The notes below the pieces were generated by a model. It had not been told where the DNA came from and searched no databases. It saw only the letters and a list, made by a program, of their open reading frames with translations. The position numbers and the translations under genes are program-made. From JBGSTR01 sp963707135 (lineage in GTDB: Bacteria > Pseudomonadota > Gammaproteobacteria > Chromatiales > Chromatiaceae), in the NCBI GenBank assembly GCA_963707135.1, contig CAVPOY010000023.1:1-64000 (forward strand): a stretch of 64,000 nt of DNA, given 5' to 3'. This document shows, in pieces, positions 26,369 through 34,697 of the stretch (position 1 is the first letter of the stretch; each line of letters starts with the position of its first letter).

Positions 26369-27304
26369 TTAAAGGCCGAGAAACGCCGTCACCTGCCTCG
26401 AAACCTCCGGGGTGCGCAGGTAACCGTACGACTTGTGATGATTGCGTTTTTCTGGCTCGCCAGGCCGGTGGTAGTCGTTTAGCACAAGGTCGTCCTTCAC
26501 CTGGACGCCCCGCGCATTGGCCGAGTATTCGTCATCGAGGTGGAAATCGGCGCAAACCGGGTCCTTGCGGTCCGCGTAGTTGACCCAGCGACCGGTGACG
26601 ATCGAAGGTGTCCGTATACTCGGATCATAGGTGCGTTCTTCCCTGATCTTGTGCAGCACATGGGGAAGACCCAGCGGCGAGCCTATGGTGACGAATTCAT
26701 CCACCGTGACGCCGCTTTCCGTGCCCGGCATGCCGAGGTCCCGCAGCACGTCGTAGCCGATAATGGTACCCATCGAGTGGGAGATCACCAGCAACTGCTT
26801 GTCCTTTTCCTCCAGCAACACGGCTTTCAGCTCGTCCCGCAGCACCTTCAAAGCCAACTCCCTCTGGTTCTTCCGGTTGAGTATCTTGCGCTCCCTGTCG
26901 TAGTAGAAATCGAGGTCCTTCAGCACCCTGCCGAGCACCCAATCCGCCAGCGCGTCCATTCCGAAGTGCTCCTTCAGCTGATCCACGCCGGAACCGACCA
27001 GCCCCCTGCCAAGCGCGACGGTGTCGTCGAGCCAGTTGTCCTTGCGTTCCTTCAGGGCACCGGGATCGGCCGGAATATAGGGCTCGTCGTTGTACAGCTT
27101 GTCGAAGTGGAAATTCTCGTCCTGGTGCATCGGGCTCTTATAGAGTAGGTCAGCCCAATAGACGAGACGGAAGTCAAATCGAGGTGCCCTGATTCCGCAG
27201 TTCTTCTCCAAACCCTCCGCAATGGCCGCCCGCCAATACGTCTCGAGCACGGCTCGTTCGGGTTTGTTCGCCAGACCATGAATTCCGATAATCAGCTTGC
27301 TCAT
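26369..27304 (-). CDS. Alpha/beta-hydrolase fold protein, lipase-like
   Basis: A 311-residue cytoplasmic protein. The N terminus SKLIIGIHGLANKP has the HG oxyanion motif. The nucleophile elbow reads VISHSMGTIIGYD (Ser in SHSMG), and GSPLGLPHVLHKI follows the next strand. Asp in DRKDPV and His in DYHRPGEPEKRNHHKS could complete the triad. The ATG at 27304 is chosen for its GGGGGG upstream and because the strand-forming N terminus begins there. Substrate unknown. It borders the decayed island and is not linked to an operon. Confidence 0.78.
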   Translation of the reverse strand: MSKLIIGIHGLANKPERAVLETYWRAAIAEGLEKNCGIRAPRFDFRLVYWADLLYKSPMHQDENFHFDKLYNDEPYIPADPGALKERKDNWLDDTVALGRGLVGSGVDQLKEHFGMDALADWVLGRVLKDLDFYYDRERKILNRKNQRELALKVLRDELKAVLLEEKDKQLLVISHSMGTIIGYDVLRDLGMPGTESGVTVDEFVTIGSPLGLPHVLHKIREERTYDPSIRTPSIVTGRWVNYADRKDPVCADFHLDDEYSANARGVQVKDDLVLNDYHRPGEPEKRNHHKSYGYLRTPEVSRQVTAFLGL

Positions 27305-27567
27305 TGTCGTTCCCCCCTCATCAAGCGCACGCAACCCGTCGAGGACCGCACGTAGTCCCCTCCGAGGGGCATGCCGGTCCAGACAACACCGGATCGATCG
27401 CGCCGAATCACCATGGACGACCCTGCTCAGCGCTTGGTTAAGCATAGTCGACATGAACGCCACGAGGCGCGAATCTCCGATTGGGCCAGTAGACACGTGC
27501 CGTTATTGCCGGCCGATGCCCCAAAACCGAGGTGTCGCGGAGGACCCGCTCGACCGATTCGGGTGAC

Positions 27568-30500
27568 CTATCCCTCCGCCGTCTCCTGCACGAACGCGCT
27601 CGCGTCCGCGGCCAACCCGCGCAGCATTGGCTCGGGCACGGCATTGGCGCCTTGGGCGAGCGCCATGGCGCGCATTATCAAGCCGGCCTGGTCCTGGCTG
27701 AGGGCGCCCTTCGGCAGGGCCTCGCCGTAGAGCCAGACACCAGCCTGCTGGGGTACCGGCGGGACCTTCTGCCCCGCGCGCTCAGCCGCGGCGGCGAGCA
27801 GGGCACCCAGCAGCAGGTCCATCGCCGGCGCCGGACAGGCCTGCCGGATCAGCACCTCGGCCCCCTGGAGCTTCTCCCGCGCCTGGCGCAGCAACGGCGG
27901 CTCGCGCTGCGGGACCGTCCGCGGCGCGGCCTCAAACAGGGTGCGGGACTCGGCTACCGGCGAAGCGGCGCCCAGCCTTCGGAGTCCGCCCAGGGTACGG
28001 GGGTCGATCAGCGCGACCGGGATCCGTCCCGAGATCTCCGAGGCCATGCGGTCCGCCTCCTCGTCCACGCGGTCGAGGACCACCAGCAGTCCTCCGCCGG
28101 TGCCCAGGATGCGATCGATCCGCGGCCCGAATGCATCCTGGACCGCCAGGATCGCACGCCGAATTTCCGACTCGATCTCCGAGTCCTCGCGCTCGGAACC
28201 ACCAGCCGACGGCGTCACGGCCCCGAGCTCCGCGGTCGGTGGCTCCACGGGCTGCTCGCCATCTTCGCCGTCCTCGGCGGCCTGCCCCGACTCGCCCCCG
28301 CCTCCTCCCGCCAGGTCCTCCGCCAGCACCTCCACCAGCTTCTTCGAAACGCCGACCACGTCCTCGGTGCCCTCGGGATCAACGACGTTGTCGAACAGGT
28401 TGCGCTTGCCCTGCACCAGGGCGAGGACCCGTTCCTCGTAGGAATTCGCCGCCACCAGCAGCAGGATCTGCACCTTCTCGGTCTGACCCAGCCGGTGCAC
28501 GCGGGCGATGCGCTGGTCGAGGACCGCGGGGTTCCAAGGGATATCCAGATTAACCAGCACCGAGGCGCACTGGAGGTTGAGCCCGACACCGCCGGCGTCG
28601 GTGGAGATGAAGACCTGCATAGCGTCGTCCTGGTGGAAGCGGTCGATCAGCTCGCCGCGCCTGGCCGTTGGGACGCCGCCGTGCAGCCGCACGCAACCCA
28701 GCCCCATCCGGCGCAGGCGCTCCTCGACCATCCGGGTCATCTGCTCCCACTGGGAGAAGACCACGGCCTTGAGACCGGACTGCAGGCAGAGCTCGTCGAG
28801 AATGCTCGCCAGCTCGTCCAGCTTGGGCGAACCCTCGGTCTCCTTGTCCACCAGCCCCGCCGCGTTGCAGGCCATGCGCGCCTGCTGCAGCGCGGCGAGC
28901 AGGCGCTTCTGCTCCGACGGGGTGAGCGGGCGCCGCTTGGCAATCTGGGCCAGCCGCCCGGCGTTGGCGACGGCGTCGTCGTGCAGGCCGCGCTGAATCG
29001 GTGTCAGCTCCACGTCCAGACGCTGCTCGATGCGCTCGGGCAACTGCTCACGCACCAGACGCCGATCGCGCCGCAGCATCACTGGGGCGAGACGCCGGCG
29101 CAGCTCCGAGAGATTGCGGTACCCCAGGACCTTTCCGCGCTCGTCGGTGACGTGGAAGTCCACGAGGTAGCGCCAAAGAGGGCCGAGCACCTTCGGGTCT
29201 ACCACCTGCATCAGGCTGTACAGGTCCTCCAGGCGGTTCTCAAGCGGCGTACCGGTGAGCACGAAGGCGTAACGGGAGGGGATGCGCTTGACCGCTGAGG
29301 CGATCTTGGTGCGCCAGTTCTTGATGCGCTGGGCCTCGTCAAGGATCAGCAGGTCCGGGCGCAGGGTCTCATTGATGACGGCGACATCCCGCAGTACCAG
29401 TTCGTAGTTGATGGCGAAGAAGCCGCCGCCGCGCCGGTACTGGGCCGCCCTCGCGGCTGCCGTTCCCTGCACCACCTGGGTCTCCTGTCCGGTGAACTTA
29501 CGGATCTCCCTTGCCCATTGCTGCTTGAGGGAGGCGGGGCAGACGATCAGCACCCGCTCGGCCTCCGACTGCTCCCGGAGCCAGGTGGCGGCGGCGATGG
29601 CCTGCAAGGTCTTGCCCAGGCCCATGTCATCCGCCAACAGGGCGCGGCCGTTGCCGGCCAGGAAGCCGACTCCGTCCACCTGGTAGGGGTAGAGACGGGT
29701 TAGAACCCCCGGCAGGCGCCCGCCGGTGCCGCGAACCCGCTCGCCGATCTCCCGCGCCCGGGCTTGGCGGGCCGCGGCCTCGCCGAGATGGCGGGCGTGG
29801 CCCAGCGCGTCCTCGCCCAGGTCCAGGTCGCCGCGCCCGCCAGCCAGATCGACGAAGCGCAAAAAGTCTTCGGGCACCCGACGTTGGAAGGCACCCGAGG
29901 TGTCGAAGAACCCGTCGAGCAGGGCCGCGAGGGATGCCTCGATCTCCGCCGGGCGATGGAGGCTGATCACCGGCGGGTCCGGCGCCTCCCAATCCAGGTA
30001 AACGTACGGGAACGGGGGCGGAAGATCCTTTATCCGCTTGAAGTCAGGCCGCTTTCTGACGCCGTGCAGGACTGCCTCGACATGCTTGCAGGTGCCGAGT
30101 TGATTGGTCGCGAAGTCCGGGCAGGTGCAGAAGTTGGCGCGCCGGTTGAGGGAGCGGATGTGCACCCGATAGCTGACCGGGAAGTGGGTTGCCGACGTGA
30201 TCGATCGGGCGCTCCAGGTGCCGAACCAGAGCTCGCCGGAGAGGTGATCGACCTTGACCTCGGCGCGACCGCGTTTGGCCCGCTCGTCAATGGCGGTCTC
30301 GGCGGCGCCCGCGATCTCGCCGGGCGCGCCGCTCCGGGCACCGTAGGCGAACAGGGCGGCCAGGGCGTGGGCGCAGGGCTCACTCGCGTCGGTTTCGCAG
30401 CCGCACCGGGTCTGCAGATTGCCGTCGGCATCGTAGTTGAGCTCGACCGCGAGCTTGTCCTCGGTCTCCTCGTCCTCCACCTCCGCCCACAGCCGCTCCG

Positions 30501-30645
30501 CCTCCCAGTCCAGGCTCGTCACCCGGTTGTCCTTGAAGTGACGGAGCCCCGCGCGCACTACTGCCGGCCCGGCCAGGGCCTGGATCTGCTCGTTGTCGAA
30601 GAGGAAGCTGTCCTGGAGTTCGGCAGCGATGGGCGTAGGGCTCAT
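27568..30645 (-). CDS. SNF2-family helicase with SWIM zinc finger
   Basis: A 1025-residue protein. The N-terminal part has a CxC...CxH SWIM finger (FCTCPDFATNQLGTCKHVEA) preceded by a second Cys/His-rich stretch (TRCGCETDASEPCAHAL). The SNF2 motor follows: Walker A ADDMGLGKT, motif II LDEAQRIKN, motif III LTGTPLENR, and C-terminal motifs HGGVPTARRGELIDRF and DIPWNPAVLDQRIARVHRLGQ. A C-terminal tail of about 260 residues (acidic/Gly-rich, then a helical domain) is not recognised. Such proteins move along double-stranded DNA and remodel bound complexes. The start at 30645 (MSPTPIAAEL) fits better than an upstream frame start at 30690. No methylase or nuclease partner is adjacent, so a defence role is not supported. 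Confidence 0.88.
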   Translation of the reverse strand: MSPTPIAAELQDSFLFDNEQIQALAGPAVVRAGLRHFKDNRVTSLDWEAERLWAEVEDEETEDKLAVELNYDADGNLQTRCGCETDASEPCAHALAALFAYGARSGAPGEIAGAAETAIDERAKRGRAEVKVDHLSGELWFGTWSARSITSATHFPVSYRVHIRSLNRRANFCTCPDFATNQLGTCKHVEAVLHGVRKRPDFKRIKDLPPPFPYVYLDWEAPDPPVISLHRPAEIEASLAALLDGFFDTSGAFQRRVPEDFLRFVDLAGGRGDLDLGEDALGHARHLGEAAARQARAREIGERVRGTGGRLPGVLTRLYPYQVDGVGFLAGNGRALLADDMGLGKTLQAIAAATWLREQSEAERVLIVCPASLKQQWAREIRKFTGQETQVVQGTAAARAAQYRRGGGFFAINYELVLRDVAVINETLRPDLLILDEAQRIKNWRTKIASAVKRIPSRYAFVLTGTPLENRLEDLYSLMQVVDPKVLGPLWRYLVDFHVTDERGKVLGYRNLSELRRRLAPVMLRRDRRLVREQLPERIEQRLDVELTPIQRGLHDDAVANAGRLAQIAKRRPLTPSEQKRLLAALQQARMACNAAGLVDKETEGSPKLDELASILDELCLQSGLKAVVFSQWEQMTRMVEERLRRMGLGCVRLHGGVPTARRGELIDRFHQDDAMQVFISTDAGGVGLNLQCASVLVNLDIPWNPAVLDQRIARVHRLGQTEKVQILLLVAANSYEERVLALVQGKRNLFDNVVDPEGTEDVVGVSKKLVEVLAEDLAGGGGGESGQAAEDGEDGEQPVEPPTAELGAVTPSAGGSEREDSEIESEIRRAILAVQDAFGPRIDRILGTGGGLLVVLDRVDEEADRMASEISGRIPVALIDPRTLGGLRRLGAASPVAESRTLFEAAPRTVPQREPPLLRQAREKLQGAEVLIRQACPAPAMDLLLGALLAAAAERAGQKVPPVPQQAGVWLYGEALPKGALSQDQAGLIMRAMALAQGANAVPEPMLRGLAADASAFVQETAEG

Positions 30646-30982
30646 ATCCCTGGATCGGTCTGTTCGTGGCAAAGCCCGGGATGTTAACACCGGTAAGGAC
30701 GCTGCCGGCGCCGGCTACAGCCGGGCGGCCGGGTCCCGTGTGAGCCGGGCCGCATCGACCTCCTGGCGGCTAGTCGCGTTCTGACCGCACCACGGGGGGA
30801 GAAGCCCGGCAGGCCGAGCGCTTCCGCCGCGGCGCGCAGCGGGGCCATGGCAGCGGCCGCGGGCGGGAAGTCGGGAGCTAGCGGACTCGTGGGCCCATGC
30901 TCCTCGATGGCGCGGTTTGCGGATCCCCTCCGGTGCCGCCGGCCTCTGCTTGACATCCACGCGCGCGGGCCGACGTACCGGC
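30646..30982. other. Intergenic region without a supported gene
   Basis: These 337 bp between the SNF2 gene start and the DUF4345 gene end are GC-rich. I find no protein-like frame, RNA or repeat. The promoter of the SNF2 gene should lie near 30650-30720. Confidence 0.4.
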
Positions 30983-31360
30983 TCACTCTGGAAGCCTGTA
31001 AACCCAGTAGGCAACAGGCACCAAGACCAGCTCCATTACCAGATACAGCATCAGAATCGGCGACGGCTGGCCGTCAGCGAACAGACTGATGACCCTGCCG
31101 AGGGCCAGACCGCCGGAGAAGATCAGGGTCGTCAGAACGGCGGCGTTCCGATAGCGGGCGCTGAACGCCGAAAACAGCCAGAAGAGTCCCAGCGCCAGAT
31201 AGAGGCACATCAGGGCACGCAGGATGTGTGCGACGTCGAGCGTCAGCTCGGACACGCCCAGGAACGTCCGCGCGAACCATAGGGGCGAGACGCCATACAG
31301 CAGCGCGATTACCCAGACCGCGGAAAATGCAAAGATCAGAAAATATTTCTTTATGTTCAT
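30983..31360 (-). CDS. DUF4345 family membrane protein
   Basis: A 125-residue protein with four predicted transmembrane helices (about 5-25, 45-65, 72-92, 100-120). The pattern WFARTFLGVSELTLDVAHILRALMC (first part at about residues 28-46; not quoted fully) and GGLALGRVISL matches DUF4345, a family of unknown function. It begins MNIKKYF and is 87 bp downstream of the hybrid kinase stop... the kinase gene ends at 31448 on the same strand, so co-transcription is possible. Confidence 0.72.
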   Translation of the reverse strand: MNIKKYFLIFAFSAVWVIALLYGVSPLWFARTFLGVSELTLDVAHILRALMCLYLALGLFWLFSAFSARYRNAAVLTTLIFSGGLALGRVISLFADGQPSPILMLYLVMELVLVPVAYWVYRLPE

Positions 31361-31447
31361 GGCCGAGGAAACGGTCCTCTCCGCTTGCGTGTCGATTGCG
31401 CGGGGCCACCTGCCCCCGGGGAGCGTACGCCGATAGACCGGCGGCCG

Positions 31448-33889
31448 CTATGCACGGGCCGGAGCCGGTCGAAGCTGCGTCCTGATCGTCTGCAACAGCT
31501 CGCGCATTCCGACGGGCTTGGCCAGATATTCGTTCACGCCCACCTCCAGGCAGCGTTCCCGGTCGCCGGGCATGCTGAGCGCCGTGATCGCGACAATGGG
31601 AATGTGTTTGAGCGACTTGTCCGAGCGGATCAGTCGTGTCGCCTCCAGTCCGTCAAGGTTCGGCATCTGGATGTCCATAAGGATCAGGTCGGGGTGAAGG
31701 ACACGGGAACGCGCCACCGCCTCCACACCGTCCGGGACATGGACGACCCGATACCCATTGCTCTGGAGGGACTCGGTCAACATGATGGAGTTGGCCGGAT
31801 CGTCCTCGGCCAGGAGTATGGTCGCGCCGGCTGTCGGCGCCATGTCCGGATCGGTCGACTCCAGCCGCTCGGGCGCACCCGCGCCGTCGCTGCGCGACTC
31901 TTCCTTCGGCTGCCAGCGAAGCGTCACGGTAAACCGGCTGCCCTTTCCGACCTCGCTCTCGACCGCGATGCTGCCGCCGTGCAGCTCGGCCATCCGGTAA
32001 CTTAGCGCGAGACCGAGTCCGGTGCCCGAGTAGTTCCTGTTGAGCTTGCTGTCGAGCTGCACGAACGGCTTGAAGACCCGCTCCATGTGCTCGCGGGCAA
32101 TGCCGATCCCGGTATCCCAGACGCTGAGATCAACGACGCCCTTGGCCGCGTCGCCGCGCACATCCAGACCCACGGACCCGTTCTCCGGCGTGAATTTCAC
32201 CGCGTTGCTCAGCAGGTTCACCAGGAGCTGCTTCAGCCTGCGGTTGTCTCCCCGCACGACCTGGACCTGGGGATCCAGGTGCAGCCGGACCTCGAGATTC
32301 TTCTTGTTGGCCGGTTGGCGCACCAGGCGCAGGCTGGCCTCGCAGAGCTGGGCGACGGGTACGTCGTCCCAGGCCAGCTCCATGCCTCCGGCCTGGACCT
32401 TGGCCACGTCCAGGATGTCGTTGATCAGGGCCAACAGGTGGTGCGCGCTCTCCTCGATGTTCGATACCGCCCTCGCCTGCTTATCGTTGAGCTCCCCGTA
32501 GAGCCAGTCAGCGAGCATCTCGGAGGTGCCGACGATGGTCGTCAACGGGGTGCGAAGCTCGTGGCTCATGGCCGCGAGAAACTCGTCCTTCGAACGCGCC
32601 GTGCTCGCCAGCTCGGCGTTGGCGAGGTTCAGCTCCGCGGTGCGCTCCTCCACCCGCTGGGCGAGCAGGGCGCGCTCGTCCTGCAACGCCCAATGGGCGT
32701 CCCGAAGCGCGGCCTCGGCCCGCTTGCGCGCGGTGATGTCCGAAAAGGTCACGACGGCCCCGATCAACTCCCCGTGCTCGCGGATCGGGTGTGAGGAGTA
32801 CTCCACCGGAAACGAGCGGCCATCCTCGCGCCAGAAGAACTCGTCGTCGGCCTGGCACGTCTCGCCGGTGACGTAGGTCCGGCAGGCCCGACACTGCTGG
32901 CGCGGGTATGCGCTACCGTCCGGCCGGGTGTGGTGCATCAGGTCATGCATCGGTTTGCCCAGGTAGCTGTCAGCCGAGCCCCCGCCCAGCATCTCGACGC
33001 CGGCCGTATTGATGAAAATACATTCGCCGCTGGTGTTGAGGCCATAGATCCCCTCCCCTGACGACTCCAGCAGCAGCCGCGTGCGCGCCTCGCTGGCGCT
33101 CAGCGTGTCGCGCGAGGTTGCCAGGTTGAGCTGCATGGTCTTCAGTGAATGGAGCAGCCTGGCCGCCTCGTCGTGGCCCTCGGCATGGATCTCCCCGGAG
33201 AGGTCGCCCTCGGAGATGCGCTGCGCGATCTGCGTGGCCGCCGCAATAGGTCTTCCGATCGAACGGTCTGTCAGCCAGACTAGGAACAGAATGGTGCCGG
33301 TGACGACGCCGACCGCACCCAGCAGGATCTGCCGCGTCGCAGACTCGGCTTGCGCCGAGACTGCGGCCAACCGGGCCTCCTTCTGCTCCAGCGTGGAAGC
33401 AACGACGTGATCCAGCAGGTCGGTGGGCTCGCGGTCGATTCCCCGGACCTGTCGGTCGACGGCGATATGGGGACCGACCGGCGTCCGCTTGTAGAGGCTG
33501 AGGGCATCGCGATACTGCTGCCCCAGCCGCTGGTGTGCGGCATGAAACTCCTCGGCAATCCGCCTCGCCTCGGAACCCTCATCGAGCAGGGGCAGCAGGG
33601 CTTCGATGGCGGCCCGGGTCTCCTGCTCTTCCTGGTAGAACTGCGATAGATACTGTTTGTACAGATCGGGCTCGTGCCCTCGCAAAAGGATGTCCTTCCA
33701 CTCCTGGACCTGCTTCTTGAATCGCACCTGGGCCGCGAGGCTCGCGGCTACGATTCGATAGGTCTCCCGTTGGATCTCGCTGGCCTGCTCGGCGGTGCGC
33801 TGGTAGGCGCTGGCGGCAAAGAAGCCCACCGTCAGATAGATCGACAGCACCAGGCCGAGCGTGAGAACCAGCTTCGTGCGAATGCTCAT
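31448..33889 (-). CDS. Hybrid sensor histidine kinase (HAMP-PAS-HisKA-HATPase-REC)
   Basis: An 813-residue membrane sensor. Transmembrane helices at about 7-28 and 188-206 enclose a helical periplasmic sensor. HAMP is at 207-260, a PAS domain at about 268-390, a coiled coil at 395-430, HisKA with SHELRTPLTTIVG (His443), an ATPase with NLLSNAVKFT and GTGLGLALS, and a C-terminal receiver with phospho-acceptor Asp about 739 (LMDIQMPNLDG). The PAS domain carries three close cysteines (Cys333, Cys336, Cys345), which could sense redox or bind metal. The ATG at 33889 begins the first helix. No response regulator with an output domain is adjacent, so its partner is elsewhere. Confidence 0.92.
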   Translation of the reverse strand: MSIRTKLVLTLGLVLSIYLTVGFFAASAYQRTAEQASEIQRETYRIVAASLAAQVRFKKQVQEWKDILLRGHEPDLYKQYLSQFYQEEQETRAAIEALLPLLDEGSEARRIAEEFHAAHQRLGQQYRDALSLYKRTPVGPHIAVDRQVRGIDREPTDLLDHVVASTLEQKEARLAAVSAQAESATRQILLGAVGVVTGTILFLVWLTDRSIGRPIAAATQIAQRISEGDLSGEIHAEGHDEAARLLHSLKTMQLNLATSRDTLSASEARTRLLLESSGEGIYGLNTSGECIFINTAGVEMLGGGSADSYLGKPMHDLMHHTRPDGSAYPRQQCRACRTYVTGETCQADDEFFWREDGRSFPVEYSSHPIREHGELIGAVVTFSDITARKRAEAALRDAHWALQDERALLAQRVEERTAELNLANAELASTARSKDEFLAAMSHELRTPLTTIVGTSEMLADWLYGELNDKQARAVSNIEESAHHLLALINDILDVAKVQAGGMELAWDDVPVAQLCEASLRLVRQPANKKNLEVRLHLDPQVQVVRGDNRRLKQLLVNLLSNAVKFTPENGSVGLDVRGDAAKGVVDLSVWDTGIGIAREHMERVFKPFVQLDSKLNRNYSGTGLGLALSYRMAELHGGSIAVESEVGKGSRFTVTLRWQPKEESRSDGAGAPERLESTDPDMAPTAGATILLAEDDPANSIMLTESLQSNGYRVVHVPDGVEAVARSRVLHPDLILMDIQMPNLDGLEATRLIRSDKSLKHIPIVAITALSMPGDRERCLEVGVNEYLAKPVGMRELLQTIRTQLRPAPARA

Positions 33890-33971
33890 CGGCGCGAGTA
33901 TAGGGGCTCCGCCGCCGCATGGGCCAACGCGTCGGGCGGCGCAATCGATACCGGCGCCGCCAGGGAGACAC

Positions 33972-34112
33972 TGATCAAGAGCCATCCTGGCATTTGATCA
34001 GCTCGCGACCCCAAGACCTGGTCTCGGAGTCGCTCCATTTTCAGACACTTGAGTGTCTGAAACTAGCGGGCCATCCATGCCCGCACGGGAATCGCGAGAA
34101 ATCAGCGCTCCC
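33972..34112 (+). repeat. Five-hairpin intergenic element, copy 2
   Basis: Stems: TGATCA 33972-33977/33995-34000 with inner 33981-33984/33988-33991; 34014-34018/34020-34024; a perfect 11-bp stem 34039-34049/34052-34062; 34066-34071/34079-34084; and 34087-34090/34109-34112 with inner 34093-34095/34105-34107. Linkers match the other copies, notably GGCATTTGATCAGCTCGCG and the terminal GGGAATCGC...AAATCAGCGCTCCC. It lies between the divergent kinase and small Lys-rich genes, 101 bp upstream of the latter and in the same orientation. Confidence 0.72.
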
Positions 34113-34213
34113 AAGGGATACCGACCCCGCCACTATTTGACGAAAGCGCTTGTCGCCGGACCCGCGCTCGTGAATACTCTCGCGCGCCAATCGAATGGAG
34201 GAACAAGCAATCG

Positions 34214-34414
34214 ATGAACGCAAAGAAGGCGAAATCCGCCGCAGAGACCGAAGAAGCCGTGGTTGAAGCCGCCGCCGAGAGCGCGCCCGCGCCGGAAGCA
34301 GCCGGGGAAGCCCAGCCGGAAGCCGCAGTGGAGGAGATGAAGAACGAGAAGAAGGCCAAGAAAGGGAAGAAAGACGAGGACAAAGAGAAGAAGGCCAAAA
34401 AGGGCAAGAAGTAG
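34214..34414 (+). CDS. Small Lys/Glu/Ala-rich low-complexity protein
   Basis: A 66-residue protein of unusual composition. The first 40 residues are Ala/Glu/Pro-rich (acidic); the last 26 are a Lys-rich tract with repeated KKAKKGKK. It looks disordered and resembles histone-H1-like or nucleic-acid-binding tails rather than an enzyme. GGAGG lies 12 bases before the ATG, a little far. The antisense strand also has an open frame rich in Phe/Ser, which is a shadow of the Lys codons. The 5' region carries the five-hairpin element, possibly its leader. Confidence 0.6.
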   Translation: MNAKKAKSAAETEEAVVEAAAESAPAPEAAGEAQPEAAVEEMKNEKKAKKGKKDEDKEKKAKKGKK

Positions 34415-34697
34415 GCCGCCGCTATCCTTCCGGCCAGTGTAGCGATGGCTTGCAGCACTGGCCGATCGACGTTACCGAATGCGGCGCTTATCGAACGGCC
34501 CTGCTCAGTCGCTGACCCCGCCCGCCGCGCAACGAAACTGACTGCGGGCCATCCTGGCCAACATCGTCACCCGCATCCGCGTGCCGCGGCAGACGCTGAT
34601 CCGATCGGCGCTGCCTCGACCTGACCGTCCTGATCGCCGACTCGTCGCCGATCTCGTTCGCAACACCTACCGGCCCGTCCGGGCGCGCCGGCAAGGC

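Noticed and set aside
34552..34600. 11-base identity (GCCATCCTGGC) with the start of element copy 2
   Set aside because: No second conserved block or stems follow; likely chance in GC-rich DNA.
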